NCBI GenBank assembly: GCA_965153455.1
Contig: OZ234494.1
Span: forward strand, 23,622,001 to 23,686,000
Source: Sphagnum compactum
Taxonomy: Eukaryota; Bryophyta; Sphagnopsida; Sphagnales
DNA: 64,000 bases
Direction: 5' to 3'
The position numbers and the translations under genes are program-made. Shown one piece after another: positions 34,327-46,200 of this stretch; position 1 is the stretch's first letter, and each line of letters begins with the position of its first letter. The notes under the pieces are model-generated. The model saw only the letters and a program-made list of their open reading frames with translations, made no database searches and had not been told where the DNA came from.

Positions 34327-37300
34327 TCACTCTTGTAACATGGCTCGCCCTAAGTTGGTGGCCAATGCAAGGCGAACTCTCTCTAATGGCAGGCGTGTCA
34401 GATCCTGAGGATTGATTCCTTCTAGATCTCCACGGACTTTTGACAGTAAAAGCTCCTGTAGCCTGCTCAACAACAGATGAGTTTCACTCACATTGAGTAG
34501 TGGTTGCTCTGGCCACTCCAGCAACTCCACCTGTCTCCCACCACATGTTAGGAATAAAAAGGATCTGATAAGTAAAGCTTATCTGAAATTGTATTGTGAT
34601 TGATGCATGTCAAAGACTGGCAATTTTTCCCTGACAAAGACATGATTATAGTCCTGAAGATATCAGCTGTTCAATTTGCACCTGAAGCTAGCATAACCTC
34701 TTCGTTCCACAAAGGGTGTCTGCAATCATAGAGTTCTCCCAGCAAGAGAAAGCAAATACACAACCCATGTGCCTAGAATTGTCAAGTGACTCTGTCACAT
34801 TTCTCATGCAGGTAGGCAGTGAACTTGCATGTGACACTGATGATTTTGAGATTTTCACTAATGATTCAATTTTTGTAATAGTCTCAGATGAAAGATGATG
34901 ATGATGATGGGCAGAGTGCAGGAAACATACCGAATCATGCAATATTGGTAACCAGAAGCGTTCAGGTGTGACCTGGGGCTTCAACAGCTGAATGTCCCAC
35001 AACACACCAGATCTATTAACAAACTCCAGATCTACACATACTGTAACCTCCAGACAGAAAGCAAAACAGATGTGGGATTCTAGACCACAATATCCATTCA
35101 AATTGCACTAGAAATGCATCGGTGCACTCCACCTCAGTTGTCCCCCCACAGAGGTTTGAGGGTTTAGATCTCACATCAACAAGCAGAAAACATGGGAAAA
35201 AACTGTATTCTAGCAGCTCTATACCTGGAGAAGAGAGTCAGCAGCCTGTCTCCCTGTGTCTGCAAGTTTTTGTGGGTCAGGATTTTTTGCGCGTAGTTGC
35301 TGTATGGCCTGTAAACCAGCCTTGAACTCACTGTACCTGAAAAAGTATGCCACATGAAGTAATTCGTCACGACATTTCTGTACCAGCATCAGCCAGTCCA
35401 AAGTACCAAGAAACAGTCATTGAAATGAGCAAACACAACTGTGACCTATCTGTGTCCAGAGACATACCGATGTAGGAAGGAGAGACCTTGCATGGCATGC
35501 AGTTCAGGACCAAGGAGTTCTACTAGACCTTCAAGATTCTGCAAAGAACAACCACTTATTTTTGAAGAGTACTGCCCACATACCAATCACAACTCTAAGC
35601 AGTAACCCGTAACAGGCCTGATAGGTATCTATGACAAAAAGTTGGCCACATAGAGGTCTTGCATGTGCCCACCATAGAATAATACCAACAAGTAATCTGG
35701 ATTTCCATCTTCCAAATAGTCACCAAGTTTTTTCACATTTCCACCATCAAACCCTACAGACACATCAGAAAGACAGACGTCTCAATTTCCTCAAATGTTC
35801 AAACATCCCACTGAATAAACATGTTCTTCATTAGACATGGGCCAGTTTCCCACTACTCCCCTCTGCTCACAGATATACTAGACCTTCATACATGATGGTG
35901 ACATGCAAGACCAAGACCAGTAGAGTATTTTTACCTTAATGTATTCTGTCTGGGTGCCAGTGATACCAAGAGACACTGAAGCCAAGAGTTCATCTGCTAT
36001 TGCAGAGAGCCGGCTGTCATCATGAGCCTGCTGCAACCATGCTATCCCTGCACCCTTGTGTCCATGCTTCCAATGGTGTACTCCTACAACCTGCAACCTA
36101 TATCCAATCAATGGCATTGAAGGGGAAACTGGACTCTCACAAGACAGACCAAGGCTGGCCCCTGGCAGATGGCAAGAAATTGCAAAAGCTTATTTTTATG
36201 GGTAACATGCAGTAATGGATGAGGGACCAAAAACAATATTCATACCCTATGTATAGTTGTTGCCACAGCTTTTAAGTCATAAAGTCGGGTAACTTCCAAA
36301 ACCTTCTCACACCCCCAAACAAGATTGGATGAGCACCAATATGAGATCAAAATACGCCTTTTCCACAAGGTAAAGATGTTGATGTACTAAAAAGCAAGCT
36401 ACTCTATAGGCAGCTTGACAAAAACTAACACAAAAAAAATGCTTTTGAATTTGCTGAAGATTACATATACATGTGTCATATATGCACAAACAACAAATAT
36501 GTAAATACATACCATACACAACATCGTTTTTCAACAAGTCATACATGAGATTTTCATTTTGTTAGTGCAGATTGTTTGAAATACATATTCTGAGAAAGAT
36601 TTCCTGAAATTTTGATATTGTGATGTGCTAAAATAAAATAAAAACATTGGAATGCCAAACTTGAAAGAGGCTGACAGTATATCCAATGTCATTTTAACTC
36701 TTCAGTGTGCACAGTCGCTAACAGAGGATCTAGCTTAGGACTAATCTGGATCACACCATCTGATGATGTCTCTTCACAGATATGTGCAAAACCAGGGTTT
36801 CCCCAATATAGCTGAGCAAGCATACCTTAAGGGCCAAGCGGTCACTGTTGGACACAGGCTGCTTGATAAGCAAAGTCTCTAGCATGCCTAGGCCTTGTCT
36901 TGGGCAGGCTGACAGGTAAACTGGTGCTAGCTGCCACAAATCCACAACCCCACAGTCCCAAACCCATCAGACTACAACTTATGGAATACATCCACATCTT
37001 CGAATGTCACAGACACAAAGAAAACATCCCACTCTGTGTTCTTCATAAGCAAATACATGCAGTCAAGTTAATGCAGTTTTCAAACACACACAGGTCTTTA
37101 CAGCATATAATGTGGTCCACAAACAAGAACAGACCATATAAAGCTGTCAGTAAATCAATTAGTCAAGGAAAGCAGGTGTTGCAGTTTAGGTCCAGACCTG
37201 CCAAGTAAGTTGATGAGAAGAAAGGACTTGGGAATAAAACAAACGGTGGAGTTCTTCCAAACTGATGCCGCCCAGAGTGTGTTGTTCCTCTCGTAGAAGT

Positions 37301-40300
37301 GTCTGAGCATACTTGCTCTTAGCTGTTAATAGCTCAATCATGTGTGCCATGAACCTGCATCAAAGCTCCAGGTCATCAACAACCGAGCATCACTACATTA
37401 TCTTTAGATATACCTGACAAGCAGTTCTATGCATCCTCCAACATGCCTCTATGGGCCCATGAGCCACTTGCATGATTCAAGCAATCCATTTCACCAACAA
37501 CAAAAATGTTGAGACTTAAACATAGTGGTGAGAAGATATTGCAAACACTTACCATGGGTCAAAAAGGCGGGAGCACTCTGCAATAACAACCTGCAAAAAC
37601 ATTCAATCTCATAAGAGTTTCAAACATCCAAAACTTCACTGAAACATGTAGTTTATGTGAGCTCTCCATTATAGCAGGAACTCAAACTAGATCAATTACA
37701 CCCTACAGCAAGAAAGACTTTGTGCAAACCTCAGTGTCATCGCCAAGAATTGCCAGCATCAATTCCTGAAGTCGGTCTTCAGTGGATGCAGATTCATCAA
37801 TATTGGAGCTCATCCTTGACTCCATACATTTGATGGCATAGCTTGCCAGACCTTCTGATACCTGCTCTCAATAACCATGAATGTCACCTTCAGGACAAAA
37901 CACTACCCTAAATTTTGTTGTTGAAGGATAACAACAAAAAGTTCACAACTGGATACCTAGTTGTGTAGTTCGGCGAGGAAGAATATGTGCCCTAGGGCGA
38001 ATGCTGTAGCTAACAATTGCAATAAGTACTCATCCTTCATTTCACCAATGTTAAGCATCAGTACTTGTGTGATATATTGAAACTGCTAACAATCATATGA
38101 AGGACCACCTATAAATCTATATGAGATTCCAGAGAAAACTCCAGAACACTTTGCAAGTAACAATGAGTGCAGTCATAACCATATGACTGTCACTCATGAC
38201 TGTCAAACCATCAACTTCATTATGAAGACATGACAATCTGCCGCTGAATTCATTAGGTTGCAACAGTGGGTGTAGATTAGGATATAATAAGGATAAGGTG
38301 CTTCCTGAGTTTCTTTCACAAGGAAGAAACTGGAAAGACCGCTCATAAAATAATCATAAGCATTTACAGTCAACTGACTTTCGTGTAAGCTGAAACAAGA
38401 TGACATGTGCTCCAGGTGGAAAAATGGGAGTGATACCTTGGAAAAGGGCTGAACATGAAGAAGATGGGCCACTAGAAGCTCAATCCAGTGAGAAGTGGCA
38501 GCTAACAGGTCATCTATGCTGCCAAGGAGAATCTTCACAAGCTTCTTTAATCCTCGAAGAGTCTCAGGATGGTTACATTCACCCCAGTACGTGCTTGCAT
38601 CTAACTTAGCAACCTGGCTTCGCCATCTCTCCCATGCCTACATTGCCCCCCTTTCTATGTCATTCTCTTGAAAGCAATTTTAAGATTTCCGACTCAACTG
38701 CTCTCAACTGCAGGAAGAACAACATGCTCTAAAAAGTATACAGGTCAAAAAGACTTTAGGCCTTATGTCCCATGGCCTTCTGCCCACAACCACCTTGCAC
38801 TTGCCTTGGTAAATTCAGGCTTGAAGTTGAAGGCCTGGCCAGGACTGCCAGGAGGTAAACTTGGACGCAACCGAGGCATCTTTGATATGAGCACTGCAAT
38901 TGTTTCAACAAGCCCATTCTCTACCTGCATAACAGTAGCACCCTTGTGAATACTTTCTCACATACCAGATCATTCTGGGGGTAAACTGTGCTTGGTGTCT
39001 TCACCAGGAGGCTATAGCCATGTTTAAATGGAAAATCATGCATGTACTTTTGGAAAGGTGCTTACTGCACGGTTGTCAATTTGGTCATGTTGGTAAGAGC
39101 CATGCATGCGCAATAAATTGACCTGCCTCCAACATAAGGCATATTCAGATAGAAACCAACCAAAATTGAACTACAAATTGAAGTAGTGCATCTGCCAACA
39201 AAAACATAGGCACTGTATAAAAAAGCAGCAACAGCTATCAAGTCAAGGCATACTCATAAGGGACAACAAGAGCCAGGGTATGAATATGCAAAGGACAGAC
39301 CACAATATCAAGCCAGCCAACTGCAAGGGCAGAAGCGATTCCATCCCAATACTCCTCATCATCTTCAGGGAACTGACAAGTCCACAAAACATTAGCACCA
39401 GAAAGTTGCAAAGCCCTAGAATGAAGCAAAAAAAACTTCACTCAATAGAAGCACTGAGGGATTAGGGATCAAACTCACCCGCAAGTTGAGCAGCTTGTGC
39501 TGAAGATTTGCAAGCTTTGAGAAGAGAGTTGCACTTGAGAGCACCCCATCATAACTCTGCAAGTACATAATGCAGCCAGCCATACTCACCATTGAGCACA
39601 TTGAACATGAAATTTGATACAAGATGTATCCTTCAGCATATAGAGTGATGACAGAGGTGTTCTTCCAGGTTTGTAACTTACAGCCAACCAGTCAACCAAA
39701 CGCTCCGGAAGCCATGATGCAGCATTTTTGTCAACATAGAAAACCTCCAGGAAGTCCCAAATTGCTTTCACAGTTGTCAGCTGGTAACTATCCTGCATCA
39801 TCTTCTGTTCTTCAGGATAAATACACAGCAAGGTACATCTTCAAACAATCCAGGATATACAAACTCTGGATTGAGATGACAAATCTCAACAGAGCTCTGC
39901 TGCAATTTCTTAGAACGAGGAAAACCAGACCCCAATTTGAGGCTACAAAACCATCAGGAGTACAGGAAAGCAGAAACAAAATACTAGCATATCAACCTTG
40001 CCTTTGAAGGATCACTAGAAACATCTGAAGCTGAGCCTGGTGGTGCTCCACTAGGTCCAAGGGCTGCACTAATGTTGTGGCTGTACTCTAGCACATGTTG
40101 CCACCTGCCCCCCACAAAAGCAAAAATAGAGAACCGATATTGTAAAACACGTGAGTGCCACGTTCTCGTAAAGTTCCTTTGGATCCTAAGTTTTGCAGCA
40201 GACGAAGCAAAGGAAAGAAAACAGAGAGCACATACCAGTCAGTACCGTAGGCTCTACTCGGGGCTTCAATTTGCATCAACTGCTGGCTCTGGAGATATGC

Positions 40301-40657
40301 AAAAGCTTGAACAGACGCATATGCAATGCGACGCTTCTCCGCCAATGTCTGGTTCTCATCCTTCTTTCCGAGCTCGATTTCAACCACTTTCCCGCCACCA
40401 TTTCCCTTTGCCACAGCCGGTTGTATACCGTTGGGATTCGACTCATTCTCAGGCTTGTGCTGCTGTTGCAAATAAGAGAGACGGAGACAGTTCCCATGAC
40501 CCCATGATACCAAGATGCGCGGGGCGCCCTGCACACGGTGGTACACCGTGTGCAACACAGCCGCGGTGCTGGAATCAGAAGAGTCCGAACCCTGCTGTTG
40601 AAGGGGAACAAGAGCGCCACCGTTGGGAGCAACGGCAGCGAAAGAGGGCATCCCCAT
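34327..40657 (-). CDS. NUP85: Nucleoporin NUP85 (Nup107-160/Y-complex scaffold), 18 coding exons
   Basis: Joined exons give 750 codons: 40657-40236, 40104-40002, 39792-39682, 39556-39479, 39372-39301, 39122-39066, 38924-38805, 38637-38437, 37861-37730, 37590-37553, 37354-37198, 36930-36826, 36302-36246, 36090-35935, 35538-35468, 35336-35225, 34987-34931, 34530-34327. All junctions keep frame. Plant NUP85 blocks appear in order: RRIAYASVQAFAYLQS, SWLPERLVDWLA, YWDGIASALAVGWLDIV, HWIELLVAHLL, LGGISLEELHRL, WQLAPVYLSACPRQGLG, GVHHWKHGHKGAGIAWLQQA, RFWLPILHDS and RVRLALATNLGRA. The protein is an alpha-helical ACE1-type scaffold of the pore's Y-complex, needed for pore assembly and mRNA export (family knowledge). 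Introns after exons 2 and 7 begin GC. ATG 40657 was chosen; Met 40651 is also possible. Confidence 0.96.
38638..38804 (-). other. GC-AG intron 7 of NUP85
   Basis: Donor ACCAAG|GCAAGT is the ideal GC-donor consensus. Acceptor CAATGTAG|GCATGG continues in phase 0 and gives K-A-W-E-R-W, the spacing expected in plant NUP85. An alternative pair (GCAAG|GTGGTT with GGGAGAG|ATGG) also keeps frame but has a poor acceptor and weaker protein fit. Confidence 0.65.
39793..40001 (-). other. GC-AG intron 2 of NUP85
   Basis: Donor CAAAG|GCAAGG, acceptor ATGATGCAG|GATAG. Using the nearby GT (in AAGGCAAG|GTTGAT) would shift phase and hit a stop at every nearby acceptor. The GC donor joins S-K to D-S-Y-Q in frame. 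Confidence 0.75.
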
Positions 40658-40693
40658 GCAAATCAGGAGCTTGTTGCTCAGCACACAGTTCGA

Positions 40694-41130
40694 GCTGCCA
40701 ACCACGAAGAGAAGTTGGTTAAACAAGTAACAAGAGCAACAACAAACGAGCCATGAGAATGAGCTACAACCAAAAAGCTTACATTGTTGAGGAAACGAGA
40801 AGCAAGTATCACTCGTCGGATTTCCTTAGGTCGCGACTTCGCACTATGTCTTCAACAATGCAAATGATCCCACGGCCGTACAGAATACAAGCTCCAGACG
40901 AGGACGTTCAAATCGGAAAACCGCGAACCCTAAGTTGGAGTTCAAATGCTCTTCATGCATGTACTGATGAGCGTGACTTCGAACCCGCTACGAAAAACAG
41001 ACAATCTGTTACCCTCGAGTATTTTTACGATCGTCTTGAGTGTAAATCATTTTGCACCGATGCACGTGATCTCGGAAGTGGCAGGAGCTGTAAGGAGGCA
41101 CGGAGAGACACCATCATTCATTCTCCATCA
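40694..41130 (-). promoter_or_regulatory. NUP85 5' UTR intron and upstream exon/promoter region
   Basis: On the minus strand a donor-like CAACAAT|GTAAGC (exon end 40,783) and an acceptor GGTTGGCAG|CTCG (exon start 40,694) would remove an 88-bp leader intron. That would also remove the in-frame upstream ATG at 40,726. Upstream sequence to about 41.1 kb is GC-richer and probably includes the transcription start. No clear TATA box was found. Confidence 0.4.
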
Positions 41131-41203
41131 GTACTCACTTGATTTATTCCTTTTTGTCTTCCTTCAAGCTCCATCGTGCTTCTGGACAAGCTTTGAGTCC
41201 TTT

Positions 41204-41341
41204 ATTCCTATCGCCTTCCTCCATCGTCCATGGGGGAAAATAACAAGCTTTTGCTTGCCATTTGAGTGCTGCATTCCTATCATCTTCCTCCATCGTCCTT
41301 GGGGGAAAGTCACAAGCTTTTGCTCGCCATTTGATTTGTTG
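41204..41341 (+). repeat. Tandem duplication, two 69-bp units
   Basis: Units at 41,204-41,272 and 41,273-41,341 share ATTCCTATC, CTTCCTCCATCGTCC, TGGGGGAAA and CAAGCTTTTGCT. The period of 69 is a multiple of three, so frames run through both copies. It lies just upstream of the NUP85 promoter region. Confidence 0.9.
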
Positions 41342-42568
41342 GGCAACTGTGTTAAAAGTTGGGAAGAAGAACATCACAAACCAGGAAGGATTTGTGCTCA
41401 AGAATGATCACATGAAGAACTAGGTGAAGAAGAGGCTTCAAGATTGAACTTCACACAAAGAGAGAGCGAGGAGAGCGAGGTTGAATGTTTCTTATGCTTG
41501 CATTCTTGGTAGCCATGAGGAACACTGGATCAAGCTTGAGAAATTGCGAGCAACAACAACCATTATCTCAATACCAAATGGTTCCCTCCTCACACACCAT
41601 GATTTGCATCCACATCAAAAATTGTCCTACTAATATTTACTCTGTCATCAAGTTACGAGATCTAATAAGACATTCTGCTTGTGAGTTGACTTTGCAGATA
41701 GAAAATGTCTCAGAAGGTGCCTTGCTATGCTGCAAAGACTTGTGGCAAGAGTGTACAATACGGTACTGAAGATGCAGGTTGCAGGGCGCACTATACATGC
41801 TCATTTGAGATTAGTGGAGAGTGATGTTTCCAACTTATAAGCTTGCCTGGAAACCATAACCAGTGAGGTCTGGATCTCAGGAATTTCAAGCTTATTCTTA
41901 AAGCGCCTTCAATGATGGTGAAACACTGATGGGATGCCTTCGGATATCCTTGCCTTTGCAGGACAGTGGTGCTCTTATAGTGCAGCAAATGGCAAATTAA
42001 TCAGCAACTGCACAAAATCAAAGTCAGATGTGACAATACAAAGACAACAGCAATGTGCCTACATTGACAAACTTTGCAATTTCTGTAAATATAGTTGCTC
42101 GCTATTGAAGTCAATTGAAGTCAATTGAATTCAATTTCTCAGTTGGGGAGACAACCTCTGGTTCCTGGGGGGCCTTGTCCACCTTCAACTATGAGCTTGG
42201 GCTAACTCAGCATGATGTTTCTGGAGTCAATACTGCTTTACCCAGAACTCCTGACACAGCACTTTTGATATCAATTGTCAAGTTAGTTTTACTGTGACCT
42301 ACCAACTGGACTTAACTCCTTGTCTGTAACTTCCAAATGTTTGTCCCCAAGCTTTAGCTTTCTTACTCCATGTAAATACGTGTGTCCTGACAAGTTTTTG
42401 ACATAAACCCACATAGAGTGATGAACTTTGAGGCTATTGAAAACAAGCAAGACAAAGATCTTGACTTGAAAGCACCCAATTGTGTCATGTTTTAGAGATG
42501 TGCATGAGTTATTGATAATGACACATAACTCTCAAGTTGTGTGTTTTGAATTGAATTGAATCCAGCCA
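41342..42568. other. Spacer of mixed composition
   Basis: Open frames occur on the plus strand (41,485-41,769 and 42,115-42,297), but none shows a known domain. A short TCAATTGAAG triplet repeat lies near 42,106-42,130. No gene can be supported. Confidence 0.4.
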
Positions 42569-42599
42569 CTAAACCCAAATCCATGGACCAAGACTCGGC

Positions 42600-42760
42600 A
42601 CTATCACACAATATTCCTCATACCTCATGCAGAATATTAGCAATTTGTCTCGTGGCTCCATGGGGACCAAATACTCTGCAATAGGGCTGATAAGCAACTC
42701 GTGCAGATACTCCAAATCTGTATTCATGTTGCCATCATTGTAGAGAGTCTCCATGCATCA
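42600..42760 (-). pseudogene. Possible CHAT-domain gene fragment
   Basis: The translated stretch LEYLHELLISPIAEYLV followed by PRDKLLI resembles the helix-strand start of CHAT (caspase-like) peptidase domains, where L-x2-L-Y-x-L-L-I-x-P-I-x2-L-L precedes the core strand. A donor-like GAG|GTATGAGG follows at about 42,620. The His- and Cys-containing catalytic parts were not found on either side. At best it is one exon or a relic. A minus-strand frame at 43,249-43,473 could be related, but nothing joins them. Confidence 0.25.
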
Positions 42761-43862
42761 TCATTTCACAAATGTGCACTTGAGCTTCTAAAAATTTCCA
42801 ATCTCTTCTCAATCAAGGCATTATTTATCATGGTCCTCACCATCCTGGCAATACAATAATGTAAATTAGAATCTTGCATGTGAAATGTGGGAGGAAAGTT
42901 CTATTAACTGATCCATCAGTTCATATTTTTTTGTTTGCTGACATCCACCTTGACTCTAAAACCAGAAAGCTCAACTTTGCAAACAACTGAGCGAATTTGG
43001 AAGAAAATTCCTGACATACCTTATAGAATGAGATAATTTGCCACACACATCCTTTATACACATATCAAGCACAGGAAAATAACAATGGAAGTATAGAACA
43101 AACCTAAGTCAGAACATAAAATAAATGACTCAACACCAGCATAAACATTAAACGTTACAGGTCTTATGCTGTGACAAAGTACTGTTTTCCCCAAAATTAG
43201 TCCATAGCCCACATGCAGCTTGACTTGAATTGAGAGCTTCCCATTTTATCACATTGTACTCAATGTCAAATTCAATGAGCTTCTTTTGCAGCAACCAAAC
43301 ATAGCTTGCTGGGACCAAGCTGGAAAGGCAAGGCCAGAGTCCACACCCTTTCTGCCCAAATCATGACCTGCCTCATCCAAACCTTGAGACATGATATGAT
43401 AGTCTTCCCTGCTCATAGGACCACCTCTCAGGCTACATGATGCAAGCATTTGTTTGAGCAAAATTCCAGACACATTCTTTCTTGACCCTGCAACATGGCA
43501 GTGAAAACCATACGACTAACTTGTGGAAATATGCTTTTGAAGTGTGCATAGCCAAGAAACCTAGTTCAATGCAACTTATGCTCTCTCTTTTAATACATGC
43601 CCCCATACTTTCAAGTGTTGAATACATATCAAGATGCTGGACCCAAAGAATTATGGTTTCCAACAACAACCATGAAGACTTCAATGGGCAACAGTATTTA
43701 TCAAAATATACACTAACTCAAGGTGTAGCTTTTTCCATACTCACCTTTGATGAGGTAGCTCATATCTCAGGGCACCCAACTCTTGAACTCTATGAAGTAA
43801 ATTGCCATCATCATGAGTTTCTTGCATTGCATCCCCCTCCACTGACTCTTGCTTCACAGCTT
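42761..43862. other. Spacer with unassigned open frames
   Basis: Frames at 43,249-43,473 (minus) and 43,482-43,913 (plus, 143 residues) have no recognised domain and overlap or abut one another on opposite strands. No gene model can be supported. Confidence 0.35.
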
Positions 43863-44066
43863 AAGAGAGTTGGATCATTGATCTCTTCCTTGAAGCCATC
43901 TCTTAGAATGTGAAAAGGAATGAGGAGGAGGATACCCAAAGGTGGGTTTACCTTCTGAAGGCTCAAGAGAGTTGGATCATTGATTTCTTCCTTGAAGCCA
44001 TCTCTTCGAATGTGAAAAGGAATGAGGAGGAGGATACCCAAAGGTGGGTTTACCTTCTTAAGCCCA
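43863..44066 (+). repeat. Tandem duplication, two 102-bp units
   Basis: Units at 43,863-43,964 and 43,965-44,066 are nearly identical: AAGAGAGTTGGATCATTGAT, CTTCCTTGAAGCCATCTCTT, GAGGAGGAGGATACCCAAAG, GTGGGTTTACCTTCT. Because 102 is a multiple of three, both strands stay open through the repeat and mimic a repeat protein. Confidence 0.95.
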
Positions 44067-46200
44067 AGACATGGCCTGTTGGCTTTTGTATAGGGCCTTA
44101 GCTCATTTCATTGTAGCCTCCATGAATTAGTCCAATTCAAATTGGACCATTTGTATTCGCTGAATGGCACTTGTATTGTTGGTGAAAATCCCATTTGGAG
44201 CTTTTTGTATGATTATTCATTCATCAAAATGAATGATCATCTAAGAATATATAATAAATCTACTCATTGAACCATATTTGGAAACTAGACGGATCAAGAA
44301 ATACCCTTATCTTTTATGGAAAGATATTTTACATAATATTAGAACTAGTGCAATCACAGTACAACGCACCACAAAAATAATAACCATTGCTTATTCAACA
44401 TGTTTCAACACTAATACAAATTAGTGTTGTATTTATATTAAGTTATTTTAATCTATCATAATAAAATTTGGGTTAATTTGAATGAATTTAAATATTTTAC
44501 ATTATGTAGAAGTGTTTTTAAATGATTATAAATTACATTCAATGCTTTTAGTCACAATTTATACATCATAAGCTATAACCAATGGAGAAAAAGAGTGGAC
44601 AACCAATCTTACTTTGTTGCCTCAACTCATTTCTTGTGCTTATTAAACATCATTGCACATTCCAAACCAATTTGGTGTGTGAGGGACATTCGATTTTTCA
44701 TCGTCATTGCTCCATACTTCACAACCTTGGCATCCCAAACTCTATCATCTCCCTACTAAGATTATGGTGCACAAATTGAAAATGGTCTAGCCTTCATACA
44801 ATAACCAACCATACCAACATATCTATGTAGCCCATTGTTTCACAACTCCTTGTCATGTACCACATGGCCATTGGGTGCCTTCTTCAAGTTGTCCCACCTC
44901 CAACTACTCATCGACAACCTTGTTCAACATTTTGAAACTCATGAACAATACATTCATTTCACAACCACTTACATATGAAAACATGAAAGAGTGCTACCCA
45001 AGGCATATGTATTATTCTTATGAACATTTCCATCTTTGACAATAAGATTGGATCTCTATTCAATCCTCTTGTGACAATGGTTACAAAAGGTTCCAAGAGT
45101 TTTTGTCAAGTTTTCATGTGAAACGCCCCCACTTCACATGCAACATGTCTCAAAAAGCCCATCATGTAGCACACTCAATATGAGAATATGTCTCATGTTC
45201 TCTCACCAATTCAAAGCAAAAGAGCATGACATGCAATGGATACACATTGGGAACAACAAAAAAATTCCAAAAAACCAATCCAACCACCCCCACACTCCTT
45301 CCAAAAAAACAAATAACCTTGGCATGTTCCAGGTTTAACATAAAATCCAACACCACTAGGTCCTTTCCCAAAAGGAAAAAAACATGAACTTCTTGGGTGC
45401 ATGTTGCATCACCTCATTACATTAAAAGAAATTTCAAAACATATGACTAATTTTCTAGTCATAAAGGACACATATGACTAAAGGTTCCGAAGTCATTATG
45501 GTCGATGGGTCATAAAAGACATGACATGATGAAATGACAACAATTATAAAGGTCATTAGTGTAATCAATAATGCCATGTAGAATCCATGTGTTTGAAACA
45601 TGGATGACAATGTGAATTACACATGGGGTCCACATGGCAATCTCTTTAGTCAATTAAAATACATTTGTCATGTATATAATGACCCCAATATGACTATAAA
45701 CTATACTTGTCATAAGTCAAAATGACCACAATATGATTACCACAATATATACATACAAATGTTGTATAGTCAATTTGACTATATTATGATTATCTAAATA
45801 CACATGTACTAAAATAAATGACTACAATATGATCAATACAACACACATTTCAATTAAAATTAACTAAGATATGACTAATATTTTCCTTGAATAATTTGTT
45901 ACACAAGGCAACAAGAAATGGGATCACATGTTTAACATGATTTGATCAATTGGCATTGGAATATTTGACAACATGGTAGTAGTTTTATATGTGTGAAAGG
46001 GGGAGGCCATTTAGAGGTAGTCATATATTAATCATTGTGTAATTTTTTTAGTAATAAAATATTAAAGAAGTAGTCATCTTTTGAATAAATTTGTATTTTA
46101 AAAAAAAAATTAAAATGCCATTTCTAAGCCATATATAAGTCATTTTTTATTTATTATTTTTTAAAAAATAAAATATATTTTTTTTTAAAAATTCAACTTT
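44067..46200. other. AT-rich spacer with decayed ATGACTA-type repeats
   Basis: From about 45,440 to 45,880 words such as ATGACTA, ACAATATGA, TAGTCA and their complements recur irregularly, suggesting an eroded short tandem repeat. No gene recognised. Confidence 0.45.

Noticed and set aside
40072-40722. 216-residue plus-strand ORF
   Set aside because: It lies antisense to NUP85 exon 1, whose minus-strand frame is clearly conserved; the plus frame is a shadow.
40970-41000. GGGTTCGAAGTC on the minus strand, possible tRNA
   Set aside because: No matching acceptor stem or A box upstream; it lies in the NUP85 upstream region.
43811-44101. Repeat-protein-like ORFs on both strands
   Set aside because: Explained by the 102-bp tandem duplication, whose length is a multiple of three.
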